Source of the DNA: Cliona cf. orientalis
Taxonomy: Eukaryota; Porifera; Demospongiae; Clionaida; Clionaidae
Length of the DNA: 64,000 nucleotides
NCBI GenBank assembly: GCA_963930775.1
Contig: CAWVNT010000209.1
Coordinates: forward strand, 1 to 64,000
Direction: 5' to 3'
Position numbers and translations under genes: made by a program. Positions 18,601 through 29,058 of the stretch are shown here, piece by piece. How positions within the stretch are numbered: position 1 is the stretch's first letter; each line of letters begins with the position of its first letter. The notes beneath the pieces are model-generated. The model saw only the letters and a program-made list of their open reading frames with translations. It was not told the origin of the DNA and searched no databases.

Positions 18601-19474
18601 ATGAGATCCTTCCTGACCAGGTCCAGGAAGATTGGGTACCCAATAGAAAGGGGCATGAGCTCACTGTCGGGATCCAGGTGGACAAACAGTAGGCAGGTGT
18701 CAGTAATCGACTTCCTGTTCTTAGCCCAGTTCGAAAGGGCCAGATAGGCAGTCAAAAATGACACCCCTATGATGTGCTAGGAGATGTACACTACTCCCAT
18801 TCCCACTATAGGCTCCTTGTCCTTGTCTTCAGGGTGAAGGCGGGATGGGCTGGCCAAAATGGCCAAGGCCTTGTAGCTGGCTAGGGGTCCTGCTCGGTGG
18901 GCCTCCTTGAGCACAGACTCCTCGGCCTCGTCTTCAACTACCCCCAGCCATTTGAGGCAGTCCTTGGCTCAAAACTTCCTGAATTTCACCTTCTCCTGGG
19001 GCACAGTAAAGGCTATGGAACCCAGGCAGCGGACTTGACCAGTGTCCAAGTTGTTCATGGGCCAGACCGTCTTGAGCAATGCTTCGTGGACCTCCTGGAA
19101 AGAAACTAAAGTGGTAAATTCAGGGAAACAGTGTTGAAGGCTGAAGTCGATTCTACCCCAGACCCACCTGTCCCACTGGTTGTGAGTTGGAAGAACAGCT
19201 CCCGTATTCTTTAAAAAGGCTCCAGGATTGCCTTGGACTGCCCCATTAATCATTCTTGAATTTTTGGTTAAATACTGGAAATTAAGATACACCAAGCAGG
19301 TGGCCATGACAACCTGGGGGAGTGAGTGGCTTCCAAGGGCCATGACTTTCCTCCCTCTGTGTCCCAAAATAAGGGACTGACAGCTCATAAATCTGGGTCC
19401 AACTGGTGGAGTACCTTTCTATCTTCCCTAAAACAGCAAGTACTTACCACTACATTGTCCGCGCACTCCTCCAT
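15684..19474 (-). pseudogene. Antisense gene of family B, about 1250 codons, C-terminal zinc fingers
   Basis: Exon 1: ATG at 19474, nine codons, donor GTAAGT at 19447. Exon 2 starts at 19427 (acceptor tgttttag) in the matching phase. One frame then runs 1248 codons to 15684, without any indel but with six single stops: TAG 19421, TGA 18971, TAG 18779, TAA 18332, TGA 18020 and TGA 16871. Each differs from CAG, CGA or CAA by one C-to-T change. The N-terminal part has compact hydrophobic segments (PQVVMATCLVYLNFQYL). The middle is helical (LTAILSEDLIASLRAF) with a Pro/Gly-rich linker, followed by acidic and Lys-rich runs (EGKEEDDNDDEDEKGHPKKK). Two C2H2/C2HC fingers are at the C-terminus (YCGYCGVR...HIRKH and VCGGCFAH...HMAKC). 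Family not recognised. It lies antisense to pol, as in families A and C. Confidence 0.75.
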
Positions 19475-19664
19475 GGGTCGAATTTGTATTTCTTTTTCAT
19501 TCTCCGTGGTTTAAAACAACATGCTTACTTCAGCATCTCTAAAGTTGCGTGCATCATCACGTGACTCAAAAGAGGCCTCCTGATTGGCCGCTGTGTGTAA
19601 AAGCACAGTCTCACCTTCAAGGAAGGCCGCACTTTCACTCTGTCATCAAGACAAAAGTTGCAAG
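19475..19664. promoter_or_regulatory. Putative bidirectional promoter between divergent family B genes
   Basis: Only 190 bp separate the start codons of the antisense gene (19474) and the sense gene (19665). Both first exons are tiny and end in GTAAGT donors. No clear TATA box is seen. A shared divergent promoter inside the element is the simplest reading. Confidence 0.55.
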
Positions 19665-22600
19665 ATGGCAGATGCTTTGTAAGTACCTAAATCAACCGGT
19701 TTCCATGGTCTAAAGGGTGAGCAGAGCCGCCCTATGTGTTTGGCAAGTAGAACAAAGGGCATAGCATATAATGAGCCCTACTTTAATTAAAGACATGGCT
19801 ACAATTTAGTGCAAATTAAGATTTTAAGTGGAGTCGCGTCTTCGTGGTTCTCCTGGTCTGATGAAGCCTTTCTTTGATTCGAAGTCAATCTCGAGTGGTT
19901 GTTTCTTGTAAATGGTCTTACGTACAATTACTACCTGGCAATGATGCTTGGAACTGCCCCCGATGGGAAAGAAGAATTCAGGGCAAGGCGGGAGCTAAGG
20001 ATTTCCTTGAAGCTGCCTTCGGGCCCTTTCAGGCCCCAGACATAACTCTTTCAAGGGAGGGTATGAGGGCTCTAAGAATGAGCACTCTAGCTGCCATCCC
20101 ACCACCTCCTCCTGGCTCAAATGTGTTCCCGGCAGACCTGCCGCCCGACTTGTCGGCAGTGGGGTTTTATGAGCTGGGAACTGTAGTACTCGACCTGGCA
20201 GAGGGGTACACACAGTTACCCGAGGGATTCCGCCCTAACAGGCGAGTTATCATTGAGGAGCTTCTTCCTGTGCTTGAGGAGCTCACTGGTATTGACAAAT
20301 GCTCCCAGTGCTTGCACCCATCCACCTGCTGTGTTTGTGGAGGGGAGCAATCCCAGGGCCGGCAGGGAGGCCTTCCCCAAGCTCAGGCCCCTGCCCCCAC
20401 CACCGTAGCTCCTATGAGCACACAGACTGACTGTAGCACCTCCTTTGAAGGGGCTAGACCTTGAACCACTCCAGGAGTGCCCTCTGGGGGTGCTTCATAC
20501 TCAGGAGCCCTGGTCAACCTGGCTCCCCAGCTGCCGCCTCATCCTCCCCATCCAGGCATAGTGTGGACACCAACTGGATGGACCGACTTGAGGCCCACCT
20601 TCGAGCATTTCACCAACCCCCAGCAGCTCCTGCAGTTCCAGAAGGGGATGATGGCTGCTCCACTTATGCAGCCAGCACCAGGATCCACTGTCTCCCAGCC
20701 GATAAGGCATCCTACTCCACCCCAGTCTGGGAAGGTGCACCAAACTACCAAAAAGGCGGACCCTCCCAAGGGAAGAGGAACCACTGCCTCTGGAACATCA
20801 GCAAGCACTCCACCCTCAAAGGGTAGAAGTATAGCGAGGGGACGAGGAGCTAACCCTCTCACCTCCAGGACTGAGCCTAAGACTCCCGGTGAGGATGATC
20901 AAGGCTGGTCCCAGCCCCCGGGTTGTCGAAGGCAACCCAAACCAAAACAACCTCCAGCCAGTGGTGGAGCCGAAGCTCCAAACCCCTGGGCTGATGACAT
21001 CAGAATTGAGGTGCAGATTCCGGAGGGTAACCAGGGAGAGGAGACCCGCCTCATCTCCCACATGGACACCTCCGAAGACCCTCCTCAAGAGGACAAGGCC
21101 CCAGAGGGTCCCATAGATATAGAGGATGAAGGCCCCACTCTTGCAAAGAGCGAGGGCTGGAAGGTAGACTTTACCACCATCCTCAAGTACTTTGTGTACC
21201 TCCATTACCCTGGCATCACCCTGCAAAGGGTGAGAAAGGCAATCCAGGTCACCCTGGAGTGGCTGGAGGGATGCAGAGAGTACTGGCAGCTGGTGAGGGA
21301 ACATGACCCCATCGCCTTTATGGTCTACCTCGCCCAGGTAGTCCAGGAGCAAACCGGCCTCCGCCTGCCTGCTTTGAAGAAATACACAAGGTGGATCAAG
21401 GCCTCCAGTTGGCACCACGCCGTCATGCTGAGGAAGGAGCAGCTTAATCTCTGCCCTCATCTGGCCACAGCGGAACATCCCAAACCCAACATCCATCCCC
21501 CCAGTGAGGACATGATGATCTCTCACCGCACCGACTACGCCTCTGCCCATAAGCGGGCGGAGAAGGCCCTGGGTGTGCTAGCCAAGGCCCAACTGAACTT
21601 GCATACCTCCATAGTGATCTGCAAGGGGGACCAAAGCGAGATCAAACCCCTGGATCTGCCTGTGCCGCTCCAGGTGGGACCGCCCCAATCTGGGAGTGGA
21701 GACGCCTCCCAGGCCCAGTCAGCTAGAACGGCAGGGCAGAAGAGACACAAGAGATCTGCCTCCAGCAACCCCGACCACCCTGGCCACCCTCTAAACCCAT
21801 TTCCCCTCTTCACTGATGATGACGAGAGGAGGGCAATGGTGAAAGTTCTGTTGGACACAGCAGGCAGCCTAAAATATGCCACCTGCAAAGAGGTGGCCAA
21901 GAGTATCAAGGCCAGGTACCCCCAATTGGAGATGGAGGCATGCCACACCATGGCCAACCAGGTCCTGGTCACTATCGCAGAGTATCACCTTATGTGCACC
22001 ATCTGGGATCCCGCTGTGGTAAGCCCAGTGGTGCCTAAGGAAATACAGACAGCCCTACCACTGCTTGCTGAATACTATGCAGTGCAGCCTTCCCCCGGAA
22101 CCTTGCCCGACCTCCGGGTGACTGAGGAGGCCCGCACACTTCAATTTGCCATCTGGCTTCACAAGACGGACATGTGCACAATGTATGGGTGGACGGCCAC
22201 CCAATTGATCCACCTGGAGGACCACATCATGGGGCCTCTGTTAGGGCTGTTCCTCAGTCCGGGAACCAGCCTGATGACAGCCCAGGCTGTCTTTGCTAGA
22301 ATTGTGGTGGAGAACCTCGATAACCTACATGAGTGTATCCGCAAAACCAAGGTCAGCCTCGCAGAGGAGGACGCTGAATTCCAACACTTCACCAAGGAGG
22401 TGAAGGACTTGGAGGCTGCAAGGTCCAAAACCCCAAAGAAGAGTGGGAACAAGAGTGATCTTCATAAGAAGATGAAACATGATCTTGATTGCCTCCGGGC
22501 CAAACGGGACGAGTCAGAAAGGCGGTTCGACCAGCACCGAGCCACCATTGCCCGATGCCAGGCCAGCTTGGTCTCCCAGCTGTACTTGGCCCACCTAGCC

Positions 22601-23074
22601 ACTGCAGCTTCTTGTGGCGAGGCAACTGGAACCCAGGCCACCCCAGCCACCAAGGATCAGCCAGCTGCCCTGGCTCCAGCTGCGGAGGCTGACCCGGCTG
22701 AAGTTCCGAAAGTCGTGACTCCCTCCCATGAGGAGCCGGCAGATCCGCCTCAAGAACAGGAGATGGAGGTAGATGGTGGCAGCAGCAGCCCCATCCGGGA
22801 TGAGGACGAGCAACTTCTCCTCAGTGAAGATCAGGGTGAAGGCCCCGGCCAGTCTGATGGGCCGCCCGGAGCCGAAGCTGCACCAGAGAAGGAGGCTGCT
22901 GATGAGGCCACCACAGGAGGTGAAACCCCTTCAGAGGGCATCACCGCAGGACTCTACCAGCTATCAGTGGCCTCACCACAGGCCGCAGAAGTGAGGGAGC
23001 CCACTGATGAACAGGCAGAGGCTGCTACACCGCCGCAGGCCCGGGAAGACCCCAGCTCCTTCACCTTGGAGTAA
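19665..23074 (+). pseudogene. Family B sense accessory protein, about 1070 codons (one nonsense codon)
   Basis: Exon 1 is 19665-19678 (ATGGCAGATGCTTT, donor GTAAGT). Exon 2 probably starts at 19885 in the matching phase. The frame runs to 23074 with a single TGA at 20462 (CGA-type decay, or less likely readthrough). The N-terminal block has a Cys cluster (CSQCLHPSTCCVCGG) that may bind zinc. A Pro/Lys-rich linker follows, then a helical domain (VDFTTILKYFVYLHYPG, YWQLVREHDPIAFMVYLAQ). A second helical domain has LEMEACHTMANQVLVTIAEY, and a coiled-coil stretch lies around DLHKKMKHDLDCLRAKRDES. The tail is acidic. No protease, RT or zinc knuckle is seen. It could be an unusual structural (gag-like) protein, but its position after pol argues against that. 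Confidence 0.6.
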
Positions 23075-23490
23075 GGCGGGGATTCCACCTACAAGCACAC
23101 ATATCATCGGAACCAATGCCAGCTCCGACTCTTGGCGCCTCGCCACACCCACCGACCTGCCCACCCTCTGGGGTGTGCTACTACACCACAGAAGAACGAA
23201 GGCGGACCTCTACCTAGATCTGGATGACATGAAGACCATTCATGAAGAGGATGGGACTGGACGGAGCCCATCTTAATTGTTAACTGTGTACCAGTTTTAA
23301 ATTCACAACCTATCATTAAAGTCGAATCATGTAATCAGTAAAAGTCTTCCAGTTTTAGTTTTCCAATTTGCTGCCCTTAAGGTGGCTGCTAATTGTTCAA
23401 AGCTTGATTTCTATTTAGTCAGATCATTGTTATGTGCCTACATGTACCTTGTTCTTGTTGACAATAAAGTGCGGATGCTTTTAACGCCCT
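23075..23490. other. 3' untranslated stretch of family B
   Basis: No coding sequence. A poly(A)-type AATAAA at about 23463 lies just before the polypurine run (GGGGAGAG, 23491-23498). Confidence 0.55.
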
Positions 23491-23498
23491 GGGGAGAG

Positions 23499-24168
23499 TG
23501 TCACGCTCAGTGACTGCCACCTTTGCCTGTGAACTGCAAGTCGGAGCTACTAGGAAGGTAGAGTTCGGGGGAGGCCTAATTTTTAATAATTCGGCCTCCA
23601 TGACAGCCTTCACCACCTTTGGTGGGGTTGACCCTACGATATGGGAGCCGCGCCTCGGTTTGGATCCCAAACGAGTATCGTAGGTGATGTAACAAATGTT
23701 ACAGGATGAAGTCAGCCTTTTCGCAAATGCCTTTTGGCTCCCTGCAAAAAGGCCCATCTCGGCCAATCAGGGACTTTCCCGCCCTTCAGCCCGGAACGTT
23801 CTTACATCAGGTACTCATTACGTCATGCCTCCAGTATAAAAGGAGGCGCGCATCTGAACTCTGGGCACTTGTTGTTCAACTCTCAGGGTAATCAGGCTGT
23901 GAGGGTTGTCCTAGCTAGTTTACAGGTAAAGGGGGCCTTTCCCAAGGTCTGCAGCCACTTTAACTGATAAAAGCAGCCTTTTAGTCATTCTTTTCTTGCG
24001 GCTTAGCTTGTTCTAAACATCGCCGTGCCTGTGCACTGCCATCAGCCTTTGGTTGGAGGAAAGTAGCAGTCAGTCTGCCGTCGATCTCAGCCCGCCGCCT
24101 CAGAGGAGGCACTTTTAAAGTTGGAGGTCCACCTTGAGACAATCCTCCTGTCTCTCTGTGGCATGACA
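23499..24168 (+). mobile_element. LTR of family B (670 bp)
   Basis: Preceded by the purine run GGGGAGAG. It starts TGTCACGC and ends GGCATGACA, giving the short inverted ends TGTCA...TGACA. A TATA box in cagtataaaagg lies at about 23831. GCCTTT/AAAGGC occurs six times between about 23713 and 24055, far more than chance, possibly a family motif. The other LTR is not in the window, so the 3' border is inferred from the inverted end. Confidence 0.7.
23687..23702. promoter_or_regulatory. Palindrome TGTAACAAATGTTACA in the B LTR
   Basis: A perfect 7-bp inverted repeat around a 2-bp centre, upstream of the TATA box. It is a candidate dimer-binding site; no factor can be named. Confidence 0.4.
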
Positions 24169-24317
24169 TCTATTCTGATGCCTTGCTAACTGTATTAAGT
24201 TGACATTTGTTTGTCAGTCTGAATCTTTGAGAGCTTTGTAAAGTCATGCATGCTCTATTGATTCTAGAAATGTTAAAAAAGTTGCATGAATCAAAGTTCA
24301 GTTCAGAAATCCCTGTT

Positions 24318-24388
24318 CAGCACAGTTGGATGAGCATCAATCAGAACAGATCACAAGTGGTCCTGGGTTCTATCCCCACTGGAGGCAA
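24318..24388 (+). repeat. tRNA-derived SINE head
   Basis: AGCACAGTTGGATGAGCATC fits a tRNA box A (consensus TAGCTCAGTTGGTAGAGCA), and GGTCCTGGGTTCTATCCCCA fits box B about 25 bp later. The spacing is tRNA-like. No tRNA fold is intact, so it is a SINE or tRNA fossil. Confidence 0.6.
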
Positions 24389-25039
24389 TTTTTTGGCTGA
24401 ATTTATATTTTCTCCTTGTAAGCTTTTGTTGGCAACGCTGTCAAATTTGAATAATGTAGGGAATCCTTAAATGCTGTACGTCGGTTTCAGTTGCAGAGAA
24501 CGATTGTTCAAGAGTGAACCAGGCATGGGAAAGACCACCAGTGGAAACGGTTGGCTGAGACTGGGTGAAGGATATTTTCAATTGAGCTCTTCCATACTCT
24601 GGCGCACCGTCCAAGTAGTTCAAAGAATCCGAGATACTGCTCTTCTGCCGGAATGAGGAAAGGTTCTTTGGTATCTGTGGCAAATTACGGTCAGATTTTA
24701 AAATTAAATAGCTCAAGGAAATCAAAGAAAATACTTTAGAAGTCAAGATTTTTGTAGGAATTGATAAGTTTCAATCCAACGTTACAATGATGCATAGCCT
24801 GATGGGATGTGTGAATTTGATAAAGCACAAGGAAATAAAGGAATATGACGTTGCGTCATTAAAGGTTTGCAATGCTTTCAAGAAAAGACGCCATGACAAC
24901 ATTCTTCGTAAACAAATTCCCACGAATGACTGCAGCTTAAAGTAGACCTAAAGTGTCGAGGCATATTCCCAAAATACTATGGTCCCCCTCTTTCAATCAC
25001 TAAACGAGCCAGCAAAAATACTTTAGGAGTCAAGTTTCA

Positions 25040-25205
25040 ATGTTAAAATCAGTGGGGAATCCAGGATTTCCCAGAGGAGGTGCCAAACCCCGGGGGACGC
25101 CAACTATTTGACCAATTTTTCGAAAAAAAAAACTGCATGAAAATGAAGAAATTTTGACTCCGAAAGGGTGGGGACGCTTCCCTCACGGTTCCTTGATCTG
25201 CCAAT
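25040..25205 (-). repeat. Dispersed repeat copy (three in the window)
   Basis: The reverse complement shares ttcattttcatgcagttttt, gaccaaat-like and cctctgggaaatcc blocks with 38285-38400 and 38440-38580. It is probably a short non-autonomous element; ends are not resolved. Confidence 0.55.
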
Positions 25206-25251
25206 AAAAATGATACATGTCATGATGGGATATGTGGCCTGAGCAATTGCC

Positions 25252-25473
25252 ATGATTGCTCAACTTCGTGTGCTTCTTTCAGGTGAAGATTTCACTGAGC
25301 TGACACTGAACGATGAAGCTGAAGGACAATATCATAACGGAACAGTTACCAGGAATTGTTTCAGGGGAAGAGTTGTTGAAGAGTTGCGTCCTCACACGGA
25401 ACGAGCGTTGAAGATAGTAGTGGCGCAGTGGAGACTACGCCACTTACATGCAGGAACCTTCGAGCTGAACTGA
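25252..25473 (+). CDS. Possible host exon, 73 aa, unrecognised
   Basis: The frame after the acceptor-like cttctttcag (about 25281) reads GEDFTELTLNDEAEGQYHNG and then RVVEELRPHTERALKIVVAQWRLRHLH, with protein-like composition. The frame ends just before the gap. It may be a host gene exon cut by the scaffold break. No family is recognised. Confidence 0.3.
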   Translation: MIAQLRVLLSGEDFTELTLNDEAEGQYHNGTVTRNCFRGRVVEELRPHTERALKIVVAQWRLRHLHAGTFELN

Positions 25474-25518
25474 CATTAGATAAATCTCGTTGAAAACACC
25501 ACGAGTGACTAAACAGTA

Positions 25519-25718
25519 NNNNNNNNNNNNNNNNNNNNNNNNNNNNNNNNNNNNNNNNNNNNNNNNNNNNNNNNNNNNNNNNNNNNNNNNNNNNNNNNNN
25601 NNNNNNNNNNNNNNNNNNNNNNNNNNNNNNNNNNNNNNNNNNNNNNNNNNNNNNNNNNNNNNNNNNNNNNNNNNNNNNNNNNNNNNNNNNNNNNNNNNNN
25701 NNNNNNNNNNNNNNNNNN
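25519..25718. other. Assembly gap, 200 N
   Basis: Exactly 200 N. The right side is copy A1 and the left side is unrelated DNA, so the 3' part of A1 is missing here. True size unknown. Confidence 1.
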
Positions 25719-25870
25719 GTATTCATATCAAAAGCTTCCTGGTAACAATATTCTAAATTACAACTACTGTGTTGCGACACCCATGTATAGTGTCCTACTT
25801 ACAATAAATCACAGTAGTGTTGACAGGAGGCATTGACAGATTGACATGTTTTTGTTCATGTTTTGTTGAT

Positions 25871-26083
25871 GCTAAGAGCATTGTGCTGACATAATAGTCT
25901 CTGCAATTTTCTTAACTTTAAAAGTTATTCTTCTCTTTTCAGGCGTCGAGGCCCCAAGTGTATATTCGCCACCATAGCGCTTACCACAGCGGAGCATTTT
26001 ATCATCATCTGCAGTGTGTACTTGAAACTGCATATCAATTTTAACCGTTCACGGTCACATTCTTTTCCTTTCTTCCTCACCAT
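25871..26083 (-). pseudogene. Gag-like N-terminus of A1, frameshifted
   Basis: ATG at 26083 begins MVRKKGK, as in copy A2 (49161). A single-base deletion relative to A2 after about 14 codons breaks the frame. The other frame continues the similarity (Cys-containing LRCGKRYGGEY versus LRCGKCYGGED), then the sequence joins the non-gag region shared with 3595-3870. Confidence 0.6.
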
Positions 26084-26194
26084 TGTCACAGCAAGGACAC
26101 ATATATGTTGTAATTTAAACTAGAATTAAAGTTAAATGTGTATGCCTTATGTATTATTAGTATTACATGCTGTTAGCATTACTTGCATATGTAC

Positions 26195-26905
26195 AGTTTT
26201 TCTGTTTCGACAAACCCATAGGGTTTGCATAGGACCTGTTTCGACAGGCTAAAACTGTACCAATCTAATGGATTTCAGTGGAGATACTACACTTCTGTCC
26301 CAAAACTGTATGAATCTAATGGATTTTGGTTAAAATACAAGTCTCTGTCTTAAAACTATACTAATTTAATGGATTTTAGTTCACAATATGAGCCAACTCA
26401 CATACAGTTTTTCTGTTTCGACAAACTCATAGGATTTACATAGAACCTGTTTCGACAGGCTAAAACCTACACTTCTGTCTCAAAACTGTATGAATCTAAT
26501 GGATTTTTAAGTAAAACTTAAGTTAATGATATTAAATTCTTTTAGTCTTAGCTCCAACACAGACACAGCTTTTCTGTTTTGACAAACTCATAGGATTTAC
26601 ATAGGATCCATTTTGACAGGCTAAAACCTATGCTTCTGCCTTAAAACTGTACTAATTTAATGGATTTTAGTTGACAATATGAGCCAACTCACATACAGTT
26701 TTTCTGTTTCGACAAACTCATAGGATTTACATAGGACCTGTTATGACAGTCCTAAACCTATGCTTTTGCCTTAAAACTGTACTAATTTTGAAGAATTCTG
26801 ACTTCACTACAAGTCAGCACAAATACAGTTTTTCTGTTTCGACAAACTCATAGGAATTACATAGGACCTGTTTCGACAGTCCAAAACCTATGCTCTTGTG
26901 TCAAA
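26195..26905 (-). repeat. Paired-motif array in A1
   Basis: Five units on the minus strand, each with two TGTCGAAACAG copies (written CTGTTTCGACA on the plus strand), roughly at 26210, 26410, 26575, 26705 and 26835. One unit is degraded in both arms (gttttgacaa, attttgacag). It lies between the small leader frame and the gag start. Confidence 0.9.
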
Positions 26906-26998
26906 ACTGTATCAATTTAAGGAGCTTTAGTTACAATTTAAGTCAACTACTTTAAATTCTTTAATTTTAACTCTCACCTACACCAGAGATTGACTGAT

Positions 26999-27163
26999 TT
27001 ACTTCGCTAGAAGTTGACTGTACAATTCTACATTTGCATATTGTCTTCTAGCGGTAGTGTTGCGGTAAACCTTAGGTCTTATCGCTTTAAAGTTTGTCAC
27101 TAATTTTCTCTCTTCCATGGTCAGGAAACACTCAAGTTTAATTTTAGAATGATTGTTCCCCAT
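26999..27163 (-). CDS. 54-aa protein with N-myristoylation signal (A1)
   Basis: ATG at 27163, stop TAA at 26999. It starts MGNNHSKIKLE, matching the MGxxxS/T myristoylation pattern seen at the start of retroviral Gag and some accessory proteins. The rest is basic and helical (MEERKLVTNFKAIRPKVY). Copy A2 has the same frame at 50008-50172 with the same length and only a few substitutions, so it has been kept as a protein. It would be a small membrane-targeted protein in the element's 5' leader. Function unknown; it could also be a matrix-like exon spliced onto gag. Confidence 0.7.
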   Translation of the reverse strand: MGNNHSKIKLECFLTMEERKLVTNFKAIRPKVYRNTTARRQYANVELYSQLLAK

Positions 27164-27350
27164 TCTAAATAAATTGTTAGTAATATTCTGTCTGACTTAT
27201 CATGAGTTCTGTTTTCCAGTTCCGATCGGTCACTTTAATCGCTCTGACACAAATATGTGGATCAAACCACCGTGTGAGTGACTTCTCATTCTTTCAACAA
27301 ACTCACAATGTTCAGATCAGTCCCTGTATACTGTTAGTACTATACAATTC

Positions 27351-27896
27351 TCACATTTGAAAATAAAGTGGATCAAATACTATCTCACCACTGTCCTGTA
27401 ATTCTTCTGTTTCACAAGCAACCACTGCCTGTGGCAAATCAGGTACCAGTTCTGGTAAAACTGCTACCGACACTGTATCGAATTTGACCCTTTTAACTGT
27501 TCTACTTGAACAGGGACGGTCATACAGTACCTCTTGTGCTGAGTTCTGTACTGAACTCAACTGACTAGGATGTCTCAAAAGTAGATTAATTCCACTCTTG
27601 ACTTCAACTAAACTAAGTTTATTTATTGGAACTTGATATTCCTGCAATATTGAAAGGGTTTCTCACAGCCATCTCCTAAGGATGAAATTTTGGCCGTCCC
27701 TTTCCTGTTGTTTTAAAGCTAATCTGTGGAAATGAATTGCATATCTATGTAATGGTGGCACAACTATATCTACAAATTGATGCCTACACTCTAAGTAATT
27801 TGGTCTTTCCCTAAGTTTTTGTAATACTTCCCATGTTTGGTGACACTGTTTTAAATAACTATACAACAAATCAAATAGAAGTACCCACTCTTCCAT
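27351..27896 (-). pseudogene. Leader protein of family A (A1 copy, one stop)
   Basis: Starts MEEWVLLFDLLYSYLKQC about 105 bp after the primer site. The frame is interrupted by one TGA (27663-27665), where copy A2 has a serine codon. The rest aligns with A2 (EYQVPINKLSLV, LVPDLPQAVVACE). An unrecognised, mostly helical protein. Confidence 0.65.
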
Positions 27897-28000
27897 CTAA
27901 AGAATCAAAAGAGATCTTTCATTTTGTTTATTGCCAAATAATAAGAGGTGTAGTCATACTTACTGAGAACTCAGCTTATTAAGCCTCCTCCTGCCGGTTA

Positions 28001-28021
28001 CCAATCCTGGTCACGGCACCA
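28001..28021 (-). other. Primer binding site of A1, tRNA-His type
   Basis: Six bases after the LTR end the minus strand reads TGGTGCCGTGACCAGGATT. The first 12 bases and a further GGATT match the complement of a metazoan tRNA-His 3' end (established knowledge of that tRNA). The A2 copy is identical. Confidence 0.8.
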
Positions 28022-28027
28022 AGAAAG

Positions 28028-29028
28028 TGCAAGCACCTGTTCTTCTTCTACTGCTCTGCTAGCGACTCACTCTGGTGTCGGTTCCACCTTTCAGGTACTC
28101 GTCTTTTGGCTGTGACTCTAAGTTACTTGTTTGTCTAGAGGTTAGGGATCGTATAGTGGATTAATTGTTTTGGTTGTGTTAGATTACCTCAAGTTCGGAC
28201 GAAGGTGATTGGTATATTACGCTATCCAGGAGAAAGGACTAAAGCAACTCGGTTGAATATAGTTTACATAGCTTGAAGGCTTTTAAGTTTATTGAATCAT
28301 TTTACATGTTGCAAATCGGCGTTCTTTGTTACACGGACATGCTACCTAGGTACCACTTAGTTGGCTACACAGGTACGGCATTACATTAAACCATCAGGTA
28401 CAGGATGCTCTACCTCCGGCAGTCTACACAAGGCGCTCACAATCCGTGAGGTGGCTACTCCTTTACATGATGCGATATGGTACTCACAGTTACAGGGCGC
28501 ACACCCTCCGGCAGGCTACCACTTACAAGGGTGCACACAATCCGCGAGGAAGCTGCTCCTTACCATGAGGATATACTAAACAGGGCGCTCACCCTCTGGC
28601 AGCCTACCCCTTACATAGGGTGCACACAATCCGCGAGGAGGCTGCTCCTTACTACGAGGATATATATTATAACCCATGGACATTGGGCGCACATCCCTCA
28701 GGCAGGCTACCCCTTGGGCGCACACAATCCATGAGGTGGCTGCTCCTCAGTACTACATGGGGGTCGACCCTGGGGTCAGGTCTGTGGTGCGAATCAGTAG
28801 AAAGAGTTCTTACCTTTGCACAAACCAAAGACCAATGACCAAAGACCATGAGCCCAGGCCCACTATTGCTTATATAGAGATTTATCCCTGACAGACGATT
28901 GGCTAATCTGCCTGCCATGTGACCACACCTGGTGCTGCCACCCAGTGGTTGGCAACATTCCATTTGCCACCTAGGTCACTTAGGTTACACATTCAAACCT
29001 GTGTGCATTGTAGGAATAGGCCCGCTCA
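28028..29028 (-). mobile_element. 5' LTR of family A copy A1 (1001 bp)
   Basis: On the minus strand it starts TGAGCGGGCC and ends GTGCTTGCA. TATA (gcttatatagag on the plus strand, about 28868), AATAAA and the tandem units are conserved with the other two LTRs. The outer flank is the antisense zinc-finger gene of element C1. Confidence 0.93.
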
Positions 29029-29058
29029 CCTTGTAATTTTTATTTACCGGTTGAGCAG

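Larger units (their letters stand above)
14318..24168 (+). mobile_element. Family B LTR element, 3' part
   Basis: Begins in the integrase C-terminal region of a Ty3-type pol, truncated by the family A LTR. It continues with an antisense gene, a divergent sense gene, a polypurine run and an LTR at 23499-24168. It is more GC-rich than its neighbours. About 8.6 kb separate the end of pol from the LTR, an unusual load of non-pol sequence. The 5' part is not in the window. Confidence 0.8.
24169..25251. other. Flanking DNA without a recognisable gene
   Basis: AT-rich sequence outside the B LTR. It contains the SINE-like head at 24318 and a dispersed repeat at 25040-25205. Frames of 60-100 codons here have no features of real proteins. 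Confidence 0.5.
25719..29028 (-). mobile_element. Family A copy A1, 5' end, with internal deletion
   Basis: Read on the minus strand: LTR 29028-28028, primer site, leader frame, small myristoylation-type frame, paired-motif array and gag start. It then jumps at about 25900 into sequence matching the region after pol in copy A (about 3595). The gap removes the rest. It is inserted in the antisense gene of element C1. Confidence 0.85.

Noticed and set aside
20462-20464. Programmed TGA readthrough between the two B sense blocks
   Set aside because: The context TGA ACC is not a known strong readthrough signal, and many other CGA-type stops exist in the same element, so mutation is simpler.
26195-26905. 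CRISPR-like array
   Set aside because: The genome is eukaryotic, spacers are similar to each other, and the unit is a paired motif within a transposon.
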